In this document: positions 11,811-22,944 of the stretch, in pieces
Layout: each line of letters begins with the position of its first letter
Position numbering within the stretch: position 1 is the stretch's first letter
Assembly (NCBI GenBank): GCA_021234155.1
Contig: JAJEKV010000013.1
Span: 2,759,252-2,823,251 of the forward strand
DNA: 64,000 nucleotides
DNA from: Isoetes taiwanensis
Lineage: Eukaryota; Streptophyta; Lycopodiopsida; Isoetales; Isoetaceae
Reading direction: 5' to 3'
Notes under the pieces: model-generated
Told to the model about the DNA's origin: nothing
Seen by the model: the letters and a program-made list of their open reading frames with translations, nothing else
Database searches by the model: none
Position numbers and translations under genes: made by a program

Positions 11811-12114
11811 TTTCCAGCCCCTCCCTTCCCATGGCCCCCTTTGTCCCTCTTCCTTGCCTGATCCCCCTTTAACCCCTGTCCCTCCCCCCACCCCCAACCC
11901 CTCCTTCCCTACTGTTTAACCCTTTGTCGTTCTTCCTTGTTCCCTACTCCTTAATCCTTTACAAACAACCCTCCCCCCTCCTCCCCCGTACACCCCCTTA
12001 TACCCTTTGCCCTTCCCCATCTTACCCTTTCATTGCCCCTCCCTATTTGCCCCTTTGCCCACCCCATTTTCTCTTCAACCTTCCCCATCCCCATTTTTTC
12101 TTTGAAGATATTGT
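11806..12114. repeat. C-rich polypyrimidine tract
   Basis: About 300 bp almost entirely of C and T on the plus strand, with many CCCC and CCCCT runs. The strand asymmetry is strong and ends abruptly near 12115. Long open frames here are composition artefacts. Confidence 0.85.
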
Positions 12115-12115
12115 T

Positions 12116-13094
12116 CTTTTCTCGGATTGTTTTTTGTGAATTCTGGTGGTTGCTTTATCATGAAAATGGTGATTCAATGCCAAGCTACTTATTTTTGCAT
12201 GAGTCCCACTTTACTGCATGAGTTCCAGACATCAGAATGTGACCCACTTTAATTACATTCGACTTAAAAACTTGCTGATCACTTTACCACAATTGCATGA
12301 ACAATAAAAAAAGCTTCATCCTTATAGGTTTTAGAAGGGTGGAAGCGTGCAAGGGTGTACCATAATAAAGTTCTTTTTAGGGAGTGCGAAACTACCTAGA
12401 AAAGTACCCAGCACTGAGTACTAGGGACTTGTATAAATGTCTCAATAAACAATAAGTTTGAGAGAGGATTCATTCATTTTAGTCTCTAATAGTATTGTTA
12501 TCCTCTAATACTATAGATTGACATATTATTGACCTTCAATTAAAAAAATTTGGATTGTTTTTAATTGGAAGAGAAAACAGAAAGTACCAGTTTTTAAAGT
12601 ACCCAGTGTAGGTACTTTTGAGGGTTCCAAAAAGTGGTACGCCGTAGCGTGCTTTCACCCAAATGCATTTGTGCTGCTGCATGGCTACAATTTTTAGTTT
12701 AAAAGAGATAAAATACAAAAGAGAAGAAATAAATGTGCCCACATTAATACCAGAGCTAGACTTAATTTCTCATCTATAGATTTAGAACCCAAATAACATG
12801 TAACCAGGGACAATATATGCAATCTGAACGATGCACCTCTTATCTAAATTCTAGACATCATAGAACAATTCATATCTGATAATCTCAAGCATTTGATTTT
12901 CATTTGTTTTTTTTGTTCACGTGAAAAATGAAATTGTTTTTTCACGTGTCTCCGTGCTATATATCAGCCTGAAACTTCAAGAATTCATGAATAGCAATTA
13001 AAACAAAGTAAATGTAGATGGAAGGGATAGAACATGTGAATCAAGTAATATTAACCAAGTCGACATGATGTTTTTTTGCTGAATCTTATCTTCT
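12116..13094. other. No gene seen
   Basis: AT-rich sequence with no coding signature. Two CACGTG motifs occur near 12919 and 12942. Confidence 0.5.
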
Positions 13095-13325
13095 ATTTAT
13101 CCTGTGGTAAGACGTTAAACTGCCATACCCAAGGTCACGGGTTCAACGCCTCGTTGTGAAAGTGGCCATGCAATGTAAAGTTGGTGGGGGAAGGACCCAC
13201 TTCAGCAATGTAAAGTGGTGGGGGCAGGACCCATCTGGGTGTGTTGTAAAGTGTCACATGTCCGATAGGACGCTGCCTTGTGGCGTGACGTTAAAATCTC
13301 TTCTTCTTCTTCTTCTTCTTCTTCT
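13095..13325 (+). mobile_element. SINE-like element with tRNA-type promoter and CTT tail
   Basis: TGGTAAGACGTTAAACTGCC is followed 30 bases later by GGGTTCAACGCC (13139-13150). These match the order and spacing of box A and box B of a tRNA-derived Pol III promoter. The body (13150-13295) is GC-rich and contains two related segments around GTGGGGGAAGGACCCA and GTGGGGGCAGGACCCA. It ends GTGACGTTAAAATCTC followed by about eight CTT units. No target duplication was identified. Confidence 0.5.
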
Positions 13326-13679
13326 ATTTATCGAACAGAATAAGATGGAAATGAATGAACCTTTTAGAGATGGATCATAGAATCAATGACTTGCACAAGT
13401 CTGCACATAATAGAGAGCAATTGAGCATGTTCTATGTTACATTGTGGGGTAAAGCAGCTAAAGCAACAAGAAAAATGCCTCCATTACCTTGTAGCTCATT
13501 CCTTCATTGTATTGACTACAAATGTCATAATAAGCCTGTGTGCATCTGTGGAGTTTATTGCTTACTCAAACCTATAATCAAAGTACGAGTTTTTCAAAAG
13601 ATATTAAAAGCAGAATACTTTAAGATGGAAATGAGTGATGGAAATTTTTTTGCTGCAACTGAGTATAGCATGATGAAAA

Positions 13680-13725
13680 GGAAGGAAGGAAGGAAGTTTA
13701 TTTTAACGTCCACGGAGGCCAGAGA
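13680..13725 (-). mobile_element. LINE 3' end fragment
   Basis: On the minus strand GGCCTCCGTGGACGTTAAAA is followed by a simple CTTC tail. The TCCGTGGACG core is the same as at the 3' ends of the LINE copies at 56.5 and 62.7 kb. Very short and 5'-truncated. Confidence 0.55.
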
Positions 13726-14057
13726 TAAACATTCTATTATATTGACACAAAGTAATATAGAAAGCCTTCACTACCTCGTAAGGCCTTGTAGATTGCACAA
13801 CAACCCTTGCAGTGAAAACCAGTTCATCTTAAAGTCCTTGCACATAAGAGAAAGAAATAGTTGCAGTAGGCTCCCTTTTTTGTATAAATAAACAGTGGGA
13901 TACATACATCTGTGACCAGAACAAGGTGCTGAGAAAACTACGCATGCGCACAAACAGTCCTTGAAAATCAACAATGGCTTGATGCCTTACAAACTGCTGT
14001 TGTTGCCTGATGTTCCTTGCCTAAGGCTTAGGGCTAGAAAAAGAAAAGGGGAAAAAG

Positions 14058-14604
14058 CATTAGGGTCTTTTTGAGATTAAAAAAGGGCCTTCAAAACATG
14101 CCAACTAAGCCAAATGAAGATAAATGAACTACCAATCAGAAATCAGAGCCTGACGGGTCCAGTCAGCAAAACTGTTATAACTAACTCACTGGATCACATT
14201 TTCTAGCATACCTATTCATAGAAAAGTCCAAATGAGCTCTCGTTTAGTGCAATAGATAGATCTCATTGAGATCTTTCCAACCTTAGGTCTTTGCACATAT
14301 TTTAACCACTTATGATTGTCAAAACTCCAAAAAAATATGGTTTTTACCATTTTTTACTATCATACGGTGCTAAAAGATATGCAAACCACCCAAAATTGGA
14401 AAGATCTCAATGAGATCTATCTATTGCACCAAACAAGAGCTCATTTGGACTTTCCTATCAACACTTATGCTAGAAAATGTGATCCAAAGGAGTTAGTTAT
14501 AAATCGCTTTGTCATTGATTATACTGCTTTTTCGATTGGTAGTTCATGTAGCTTAGTCAGCAGTTCTTAGAAGGCCCTTTTATGATCTCAAAAAATCTCT
14601 AATG
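14058..14604. mobile_element. 547-bp foldback element
   Basis: Almost the whole segment is one imperfect inverted repeat around a centre near 14331. Matching pairs include AAAGGGCCTTC with GAAGGCCCTTTT, ACTACCAATC with GATTGGTAGT, GATCACATTTTCTAGCAT with ATGCTAGAAAATGTGATC, and AGATCTCATTGAGATC on both sides. The outer ends are CATTAG and CTAATG. There is no coding capacity. It fits a MITE or foldback transposon. The flanking duplication is not clear. Confidence 0.8.
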
Positions 14605-14637
14605 GTAGAGTGTTTATCGAGCAAAAAGAAGGTTTTG

Positions 14638-14822
14638 CAAAAAAATAAAAATAAAAATATAAATAAAAATAAAAATAAAAAATAAAAATAAAAATAAAAA
14701 TAAAAATAAAAATAAAAATAAAAATAAAAATAAAAATAAAAATAAAAATAAAAATAAAAATAAAAATAAAAATAAAAATAAAAATAAAAATAAAAATAAA
14801 AATAAAAATAAAAATAAATAAA
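14638..14822. repeat. Microsatellite, TAAAAA units
   Basis: About 185 bp of hexanucleotide TAAAAA repeats, with a few irregular units near the left end. Confidence 0.95.
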
Positions 14823-15014
14823 ATTATGTTATTATTATAAAGGACGTATGGTAAATATGGTATGGTACGTTATATTAAAATACCTTAAGTACACGTACAT
14901 GAACCAATCACAAACAAATTAAACAAAAACGTGCATATTTTCAATCCATGTGTATTCTATGTCCCAGAGCTATACGTTAGATACTTTAAAGGTACTATAT
15001 GTAACCTAAACTAG

Positions 15015-15155
15015 ACATAACCATTCCGATTCAAGCCAATTTTGAGCGTTCTAACTGAAGTCTTTGTATTCTACTCTGTTATATCAAGTATTGCCAGTTT
15101 TTCAGTATATTCTTCATGTTTTTCTCAGGTATTTTCTAGAATTTTCTACTGTTTT
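15015..15155 (+). repeat. Dispersed repeat, copy 2
   Basis: Matches 5961-6095 in the same orientation. The similarity ends sharply on both sides, and the flanks differ from those of copy 1. Confidence 0.65.
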
Positions 15156-15428
15156 TGTGTAGGTACATGACGTTAGTGATGGTCTTGCAAAAGGACCATC
15201 CTCCTCCTCTTATACTTATCATTCGGAGAACAAGTGTGGGGAATCTAACATAGTGGATTATGTGCTCATGGTTGAGCAAGATCTTGATCTTCTCATACAT
15301 GTACAGATGGGAACACATGTACAATAATTGAGGAAATGGATTCAGATCAGCAATCCCTTGTTGTCACAATAGAGTGGCGACCAATACAGCTCCAGTATCA
15401 GGCCCCCTCCTATGTGCCTTAGCTTCAT

Positions 15429-16303
15429 TTGGATTACTATAAAGCATTGTATTATGCCCAAGTGTTAACAAAGGAGATATCAAGAATCTTGCAGCTTCCC
15501 ACATTGGAACAACAATGTGCCAAACTTGTTGTTGTCCTCCTGAGTGAAGTAGAGCGATGTTTTGGGGGAAGACACATTAGTAAACTATCATGTACATCCA
15601 ACTTCTCTCGAAACAAATTTTTCGATAAATGCAAAGATCTTAAATGATAGCTTGGAGTATAGAGCAGTATAGAGCTTTCAATGAAGGCAAGAAGGCATGT
15701 TACATTGCAAGGCATCAATCGATTGTTACCTTCTTGACCATCACCCTAAACATGCAAGAGGAGAGTATTAGGAAAGACTAGCAGCCTCTTAGCAACATCT
15801 CTTTAGACCAGCGGTGTAGTACTTGATGCAACTTATGATCCTGATATGCCAACACAAATTGGACCCTCCTGGACTATAATAGGGGCAGATGTCACCCACG
15901 ACTTGCAATGGCTCGCAAATGGCAAGATAATAGATATAGATGGGGTGCAAACAGAACTATGGGCTTCCACTTTGGCTTCTTCATGCAATAGACTATCATC
16001 AGAGTAGTTCCCATGCGGTCAGTCTTTGTTGGAAGAAAATGCATGCCGAAATCCTTGAACATCAATTAACAACATGCACAGAGGAAATAGGGGTACGTGC
16101 AGTTGGGTGCAGGTTTTAGGTCCAAGCATTCCACTATTGATCATATTTTTACATTCGACTTTACTAGAGGACAACAGGTTCAATCGACAAGATTTGTACT
16201 ATGCGGAGGCTTTTGACATTGTTCAACAATACTATACTAAGTCTAGCAAGCCTGAGGATTTCCCAATAGTGAAGACCTATCTACCCGTAATACTACTATA
16301 GCA
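15429..16303 (+). pseudogene. Unrecognised coding-like region with frame changes
   Basis: Readable blocks occur in more than one frame: a 72-codon frame at 15429 (YKALYYAQVLTKEISRILQL), a block near 15780-15960 containing TIIGADVTHDLQWLANG, and a 75-codon frame at 16074 containing NRQDLYYAEAFDIVQQYY. The string GADVTH recalls the start of Argonaute PIWI domains, but what follows does not match, so no family is assigned. It is a gene or element remnant at most. Confidence 0.3.
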
Positions 16304-18644
16304 TAAAGTTTAGGCTTGGTCCACATATGCCTTAGGATGGAAACTAACACCATTTAAGGGTAATTAAGCCAAATAGCAGGCTACTACTATTCTTATACAT
16401 GGAATTTCAATACTTTTCCCAATTCCTTTCTAGTAATGTTTCCCCGTTGATACCTGTAGTGTATTTCATAACACTGTTAAGGGACATGTACTTCTCCTGA
16501 TACATTCCAAAATCCCCGCCCCGAAATTGTAAAATTAGTGAGAGGCACTCTATATAAACTCATACTAAACTGGCTTCTCTTTCATCTTAGCAGAATTTTT
16601 TCAATGGTTGATAGTAAGTAGCCACACACCTGCATTACCCACAAAAGTGAAAGAACAAGGGAAGATTTAATTATACAACTTTGGCCCCAAGAATTACAAT
16701 AATGACAAATGTTGGCTGATGTAGCTGCTGAAAGATTATCACCATATTTAAAAAACTCTGCAGTTTTGGATTTCCGAGGAATAAATCTAGTGATAAGTCA
16801 CGGCATGGGGGCTTGGACAAACATAAGGTTGATTAAAATCCACGAAGTTGAAGACGCCCACCATCCAACACCTGCATATCACCGACACTAGCACACAATG
16901 TGAAAGGGAGGGGAGGAAAAAAAAAAAAAAAAAAAAAAAAACCCCAAATGAAGTGGTTGGTCATGCGTGCAACACGATTAAAAGAAAATAAAAAGGCTCT
17001 TCAAATAGAAGGTCTAATTACGTGTGCCACAGAACAATAACATTACAATAAAATTAGGAGAGGAGTGGGTTTCAAGAAAAGAAAAAATATTGAAAAAAGC
17101 GCCAATGAGAAGTTGATGAAGAACACTTCCCCTCACAAGAATGACAATCCGATGGTTTGGATACATACCTATTATTAAATATTTGGAGTCAATTGCTCAA
17201 ATCGGTCCCCTTGCGCAAATCAATCATAAGAGGAATGCGGTATTTGGTCTTTAATTATAAACTTAAACTAAAGGAAAAAAAAAAGGGAAAAAACCCTCAA
17301 ACTGACATGACGGCTGACATTACATCCGCCTTTACGTTCTCTTGTTTAAATGTCAGAATTAGCATTAGAGCTTAGTACCAAAATTAGGGCCAGAATTTGC
17401 ATCAAAATTAGAGCCAAGAATTAGATTTAGAATTTGAGCCATGATTAGACTCTCAGAATTGACATCGGAATTGCGTTAGAATTTGAGTTAAAATTGAGTC
17501 GATTTTGTGTCAAACTTAGAGACAGATCTAGCATCAGAATTTAGGGCAGACCTAGCGTTATAACAAAGTCAATGCTGTCATCAAAATTCGAGTTAGCCCT
17601 CACGTCCATGTACATTAGATAGCTCAAGGGAAGGACATTATGTCCATTCAAAATAAAATAGAATAGACACATACATGTACTTGGTATAGACATCTAAAGT
17701 GATTGCATTAGCATCTTACATTTTGGAGAAGCTTGCCCAATGCACACAATTGCTTGAGCAATGATGCCAAGGGCAAACAATTTGATGTATACATATTCCT
17801 TAGTAGTGGGCACTTATTGCTTCAGAACTTTTCCCTCCTAAACCCTTCAGATCCCAAACCATTTGGTCCATAGAGATAGAACCAAATACTAGCTAGTAAT
17901 GAACTTATGTATTTATTGCATTGGGTCATGTATACCATTTGATCTCCGTGGATGTACAAAATTGATCTTATTTAATTATATAATGTATGTCTTACATGCA
18001 TGGTTTCAATTTTGCATCCGGACAAAGTTCATAGGAAACTATCTTATAGAAGCATTGAAAACGAGAGATGTAACATTTAAAATAATAACTCACTATTAGA
18101 AGGGTATGCAATATAAAAGATAGATGCCACTCTAGTTGGATATACATCTAATGATTTGTTGAATGATGCATTGTAGTTTTTTGAGCCCCTTATAGACCTC
18201 ATGGTCTAATAGACAAAGTAATATACGATGTTGCATGTATTTAATTGAAGATCAGTCCTAGCACTTGTACAAGAAAGTTCTATTTGCAGTTGTCGAAAAT
18301 TTATCTTTAGTCCTTAAAAAAATCTATATTGCAATTTTGAGTATTGTTTGACCGAGTTTACATTTGCTAAGGTGTTTGACTCCCACCACCAAAGGGGTTG
18401 TTATCAAAATATGGCAGTTGGCAACCCTTGGATCATTAAAAAGAGATTAGCATGATAACCCTTGGATCGTAGAGTAGATTTGGTTTTAGTCGAAGGGATA
18501 TCTTTCTCCGTCTTTGGTTAAGGAGCTCAATCCTTCTGAGCACCGGTCCTCTAGCATCATGGGATATTTCTATAACCCACTTGAACCTCTTCTTCCCTTC
18601 AATCTTTTCAGCAGAATCTAGTTGGTATAGATATATATTTGTAT
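16304..18644. other. No gene seen
   Basis: AT-rich sequence with a poly-A run at 16917-16941. It also has a stretch near 17360-17590 in which phrases such as AGAATTTGAG and CAAAATTAGAG recur irregularly. Confidence 0.5.
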
Positions 18645-18751
18645 ACAGGAATGGCAATCTACTTGCCATTCCTGGGATGGAAACAGGGCGACGCGCGAAG
18701 CGCGGAGCCCTGTTGACATCCCAGGAATGGCAAGTAGATTGCCAATCCTGT
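18645..18751. repeat. 107-bp nested palindrome
   Basis: The outer 35 bases at 18645-18679 pair with 18717-18751 with one mismatch. Each arm is itself a hairpin: AGGAATGGCAA and TTGCCATTCCT are separated by five bases. The centre is another hairpin, AACAGGGC to GCCCTGTT around CGCGCGAAGCGCG. The region could therefore form one long hairpin or a branched structure. Confidence 0.85.
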
Positions 18752-19723
18752 AACGTGGAAGACAGAGAGGTGTGATTCAGCAGCCCAGAATGCTGGGTAA
18801 AATCAGAGAATGTAGGGTAGAATCGCTGGATGTGAGGTAAACACCACAGAATGTGAGGTAAACGCAATTCTTGCCGCAGTAAAAATATTTGAGTCTGTGT
18901 TTGTTTCGGCCGTTAACATTCCTGTAAAATAAAAGTGCCAAGTGGCACGGCGTGATAGGCGGATAGGGCTGAATTGCACCTATCTGTTTTTTACGTAGTG
19001 TATGAAAAACCTTTTATTTCCCCAACGATGCTAGTGAATATTCACTCATTAATGTTATAATACGTAGTAATCAGTTTTCCACCAATAGAGGGCAAGTGTA
19101 AAGAATTGACTATTTAAATATTGGGAGAGAAAGCAAAGGATCAAAGGAACATTTCTAGATGGAATTTAGAATATAATAAGCAAGTTAGAAAATGCTAGAA
19201 GGTTGAAAAATATTTATACCCACCAAAACCAAGGTCATCATTGGAAACAGGAGGGATACCTAAACCATGGAAAATGAGGAGGAAAGGAAGGTATGGGTTA
19301 GGTTGAAAATGAAGGGCAAAAAGATGCCCAAACTGTTGGAAAGTGTGAACGACATGAGTCTTAGAAGAAATGGACGTATACTTGTTGGACAATTTTCTTT
19401 CTCGTTTCTACACAAAGTCTGAAAGGTACCTGTGAAGGAATCTGGCAAGGAACAAACAAGGCAAGGCTGTGTGAGCTCTGGCTATGGCGGAGCCCGTGAG
19501 GAAAAGCTGTGCTATGCTATTCTGTCAGGAGTCGTTTAGCCTGCATGCAGCAAACCAACAAACAAAGCACGTGGCTTCAATCTGCAACCCGAGAAAACAA
19601 GCTTCAAAACATAAACAACTCTCGACAGTGATACACACAGCATAAAGAAAACCACTGCCGGACCTCTTCAGTCTTCCTGTCGTTTTACCACAATACTTCT
19701 TATTTACATGGCCAGCAGATTAA
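18752..19723. other. No gene seen
   Basis: Short frames without recognisable features. This lies downstream of the minus-strand GPI gene. Confidence 0.4.
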
Positions 19724-19729
19724 TTTATT
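19724..19729 (-). terminator. Candidate polyadenylation signal (AATAAA) of the GPI gene
   Basis: AATAAA on the minus strand about 440 bases after the stop codon of the GPI gene. Position only; other A-rich candidates exist nearby. Confidence 0.3.
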
Positions 19730-20163
19730 CTTCGCATCAAAACCCGGGTTTCTGACGCTGATTGCATCATTTATTATTACGTTCTTCATCATCCGACATG
19801 CACAGAAACCAGAAAGGAGCTTTTTGCCAATTGAATCAATCCATAGATTATATGCTTTCTCAGTATTTACATGCTTTTTCCCCCCTCTGTATGCCATGGA
19901 GAGAGACCCATATCCTGATTTGACGTTACAGAGTTCTACTTCTATTTCTAATCCATTTGCTCTGACTATGGATCAAAATTCAGATCAGAAACACAATCCA
20001 GAACCTGCTGCTCCCTGTCCGAGTGATAAAAGGAAAGGAAGTAAATCACCGCTGCTGGAGGTAGATCTAATGCACAGCAGAGTAATTTCTGTAGTAAAAG
20101 AACACCCAGATGGCCGTTCATGTTTTTCGTTCCTATACGGTTTACCTTGGATTTGTTGATTTC
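19730..20163 (-). other. Probable 3' untranslated region of the GPI gene
   Basis: Lies between the stop at 20164 and the candidate poly-A signal. A 111-codon plus-strand frame (19824-20159) overlaps it but has no recognised family, and is treated as chance. Confidence 0.35.
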
Positions 20164-21295
20164 TCATAGTCGGAACAGAGGTATTTGTAGAAGTAGTAGA
20201 TGCAATGTAGAACAAAGAGCAAGGAGAAAAATAAGTACTAGATTTTCAGCTGTGGAAGATGAGCTGTTTGAAGGATCTGGTCCAACAGATTCAAAAGCAA
20301 GGGGCATCATTTTATCATCTGGGCTGCATTGTGGATATGCCGGGGCTTCATCACTGTAGATTAAAGCTCGAACTAAACTGGTTACAACAGGAAGATAAAG
20401 TGTCCTATTACTGGCAAGAAGCCACATCAGTCCTGCAAGCCTACAATCTCCAGACTCCTGCTTTCTATGCAATGTCTTCTTCTGCGATAATCTGGCAATC
20501 TGCAAAACATAAAACACTTAAATATTTCAATTCCTTGTACAAACCTACTGGTATGGCAAAGAAATTAAAGCTAGAAGATTCCTGGCACAAATCTACCGAG
20601 GTGACAAAGAATTAAAGAAGTTTAAGAAAGAAAGGGCACATTGGAACAGAAATTTGAACTTACACTATCGAGACTAGAAAGGCAGCTACTGCAGCCAAGA
20701 AAAGATGGATCGGTACAATTCGCCTGTAAAGATTGAAGCAAAGGAACGGCAGATTCATTGCTGCTCAAGAATCTCTTCGACATGGAAAAGATACCAGGAC
20801 ATCCATTAAGAACTCCAAGCTGCCGGAGTTTGATACCACAGAAACACATAACAAGGTCACAAGTCGCATTTGGAGCGTTCAATTGCTCGCCCCGAGATTC
20901 TAAAGCCTCGTTCAAATTTGTGGAACAAACGGCAGAATCATCCGGCGGAACAGGCATTTCGAAAGATTCCGCAGCCTGAGTTTCTGGATATGGCGAAGGG
21001 GCTGGAGATGGAGAAGGAGAAGAAGCTTGAAATATTGCATTGTTAACTCTGGCGACAAGGAGCCAGGAGGCAAGAACAGGGCAACATTTTGCTCGATCGA
21101 GCTCGTTTTTCTGCCGCAAGCTCGCCGGAGACCTCCAAATCCGATATTCAAGAAATCCAAATCGCAAGAAACACCACCTGTTTGCCATTCTACAGGAAGA
21201 GAAGGAACTACTTCTGGGGCAACAGGGGGGATTGCCGGATCTGCCATAGCCAGGACCATCGCCTGGGCAGCGATCCAAAGAAGCGCCGTTAGCAT
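20164..21295 (-). CDS. GPI-anchored Cys-rich protein, At4g28100-like; one frameshift
   Basis: Exon 1 runs from ATG at 21295 to 20664. The intron (20663-20500) has GTAAGT and TTTTGCAG borders and phase 0. Exon 2 runs from 20499 to a TGA at 20164. The product would be about 322 residues; the Arabidopsis homologue is about 300. Visible parts are an N-terminal signal peptide (MLTALLWIAAQAMVLAMADP), a cysteine-rich domain with CCPVLASWL, ATCDLVMCFCGIKLRQL and GCSSCLSSLDS, then DCRLAGLMWLLASNRTLY, a Ser/Asn-rich stretch and a hydrophobic C-terminal tail that fits a GPI signal. These match uncharacterised plant GPI-anchored proteins of the At4g28100 type, expected at the plasma-membrane surface; the molecular role is unknown. 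The signal-peptide frame and the CCPVL frame differ by one base at a run of five T (21106-21110, plus strand). Either a one-base loss made it a pseudogene or the assembly is one base short. Everything else is intact. Confidence 0.8.
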
Positions 21296-21310
21296 CGCCG
21301 TTAGAATACG

Positions 21311-21332
21311 ACGGCCCCGTCAGCGGGGCCGT
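21311..21332. repeat. GC-rich hairpin between TATA box and start codon
   Basis: ACGGCCCC, six bases, then GGGGCCGT: perfect 8-bp arms. It would lie in the short 5' leader of the GPI gene. Confidence 0.7.
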
Positions 21333-21340
21333 GTTTGGCG

Positions 21341-21350
21341 CTATATATAA
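21341..21350 (-). promoter_or_regulatory. TATA box of the GPI gene
   Basis: TTATATATAG on the minus strand, 46 to 55 bases upstream of the ATG at 21295. This predicts a transcript start near 21315 and a leader of about 20 bases. Confidence 0.5.
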
Positions 21351-21356
21351 TACCAC

Positions 21357-21398
21357 CGTGACGGGTGACGTGCACCCGTCACGAGACGGGCGCCCGTC
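21357..21398. promoter_or_regulatory. Two GACGGG palindromes upstream of the TATA box
   Basis: CGTGACGGGTG and CACCCGTCACG form an 11-bp inverted repeat around ACGTG (21357-21383). GACGGGCGCCCGTC is a perfect 14-bp palindrome at 21385-21398. Both centre on ACGGG and sit just upstream of the TATA box, so they may be protein-binding sites or the end of a small insertion. Confidence 0.5.
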
Positions 21399-21399
21399 A

Positions 21400-22944
21400 G
21401 AAGGCCGTAACTGATGAAGGTCTTTATATAACTGCTTACGTTGTATAGATTTGTTTATACTGCAACGCGATTTTTACAAGGGCATGGTTTTGGATTTATT
21501 TTGTTCTTTTATCATTGTATCCCTTTTTCCTTTGTTTGGTTGGATTCGTTTGTTTGTAGTGGTGTATATCATGTGAAGTTATTTGTCCCTCTTCCTTTCC
21601 TCATTTTCGTACCCTCATGGAGGTTGTTGATATGTCACCAGTGTGGAAGGAAGCCTTTGTGCCCATTCCTTGCATGCTTCTTATCCACGTCTTGAAACCT
21701 GTAGACTGACCACTGCTCGAACCTCATACAGAAAATTACACGCGGTTTTTTAAGTACAAATCCTAAAACATGCCATCAAACATATACACAGTTGATGTAG
21801 AAAAGCTGGCAATTTACTTGCATCAAGTGAGTTGTCTGTCATTGGCAAGATTAGATAAAGGAATATCTATCTAGACTGATTGTCCTAAAGCTTATGATAG
21901 TGTTCATTCATCTTTTGGATGCGGTTCTTCCTCTTAAATGCTATCAAGCCCGCTATGTGGGCTAAGGACAAAGTAAAAAGAAATGGTTTACTTGCGAATT
22001 TCGTGAATAAGTAGCCTTGAATGATTAAAATGATTATTGGTAGGTTAAACCCAAGACCATGATGTCGCTACGAGTTTATCCTGTAATAAGACAGCTTCTA
22101 GCATCATCAGGTCTCCACTTGATCATAATTTTTCCATGATGCAACTCATCCTTTGTTGCCTACCAGTTAAGATGGACAACTAACCCTTTGTCCTCATTGG
22201 CAAACCTAGGAAAGGTATCTCAATTTGTTGATGACACATTCTTATTCTTACTTACTAAGGAAGACAACTTGCCTAATGATTTTGAAATCTTATTATATCT
22301 ATTACTCTGAGGTAAGTTTTACAATTTGTCCAGTTCAAGAATAGAATAACATTCCTATCGTCTTGCATAATTTAAAGTGTTTATTTTCGTGCTATGCCAT
22401 GGAAAATTTGCTCCACTTTAGCTAGATGAAAACCACGTTTTGTTAAGTCTGAGAACAAATCACACATGTTGAAAGGATTAAACATATTATTACCTCCTCA
22501 TACTAATTGCACATAATTACACTTGAGAGATGTCATTGTTGTCAATGTAGGGTGGTGCAAAAGATGATAAACTAAAGCTAGATGGAGCTTGGGGATTACT
22601 ATCTTGCAAATTAAAGGGTCTTGCTTCCAAGTTTATTTTGTTTATTTTATGTCAAAAAGCTGCTCCAATTAATTTGGCTCATTTTCATCAAGGTGCAATG
22701 CTAATATAACCCCACCCACTTAGTCTAATGCGAAATTTAGACCAAGTCTTGTATGCCCGTGTAATAGCTAATTGGTGAAGACATGAAGAGATTTGAGTCA
22801 AGACCAATTCAGGTTGACAAACAAAATGTTGGGATTTGAGCTCAAACTATGCCATCTAAATTAACCCCTACTTTGCAATGTGGATGGTTGTCAGTTTAAT
22901 CTTGTCCTTTGTTGTGTACTAGAAAATTAATATTCACTTCTCCA
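21400..22944. other. No gene seen
   Basis: AT-rich intergenic sequence with no coding signatures. Confidence 0.5.

Noticed and set aside
11332..12221. Proline-rich frames over the pyrimidine tract
   Set aside because: Open only because of the C/T composition; no start context or family.
14638..14822. Poly-A tail of a retrocopy
   Set aside because: The tract is a regular hexanucleotide repeat with no adjacent gene copy.
15840..15960. Argonaute PIWI start (GADVTH)
   Set aside because: Only a short string matches; the following residues do not fit a PIWI domain and the frame is broken on both sides.
19824..20159. 111-codon plus-strand frame opposite the GPI gene end
   Set aside because: No recognised family, and it overlaps the likely 3' untranslated region of a better supported gene.
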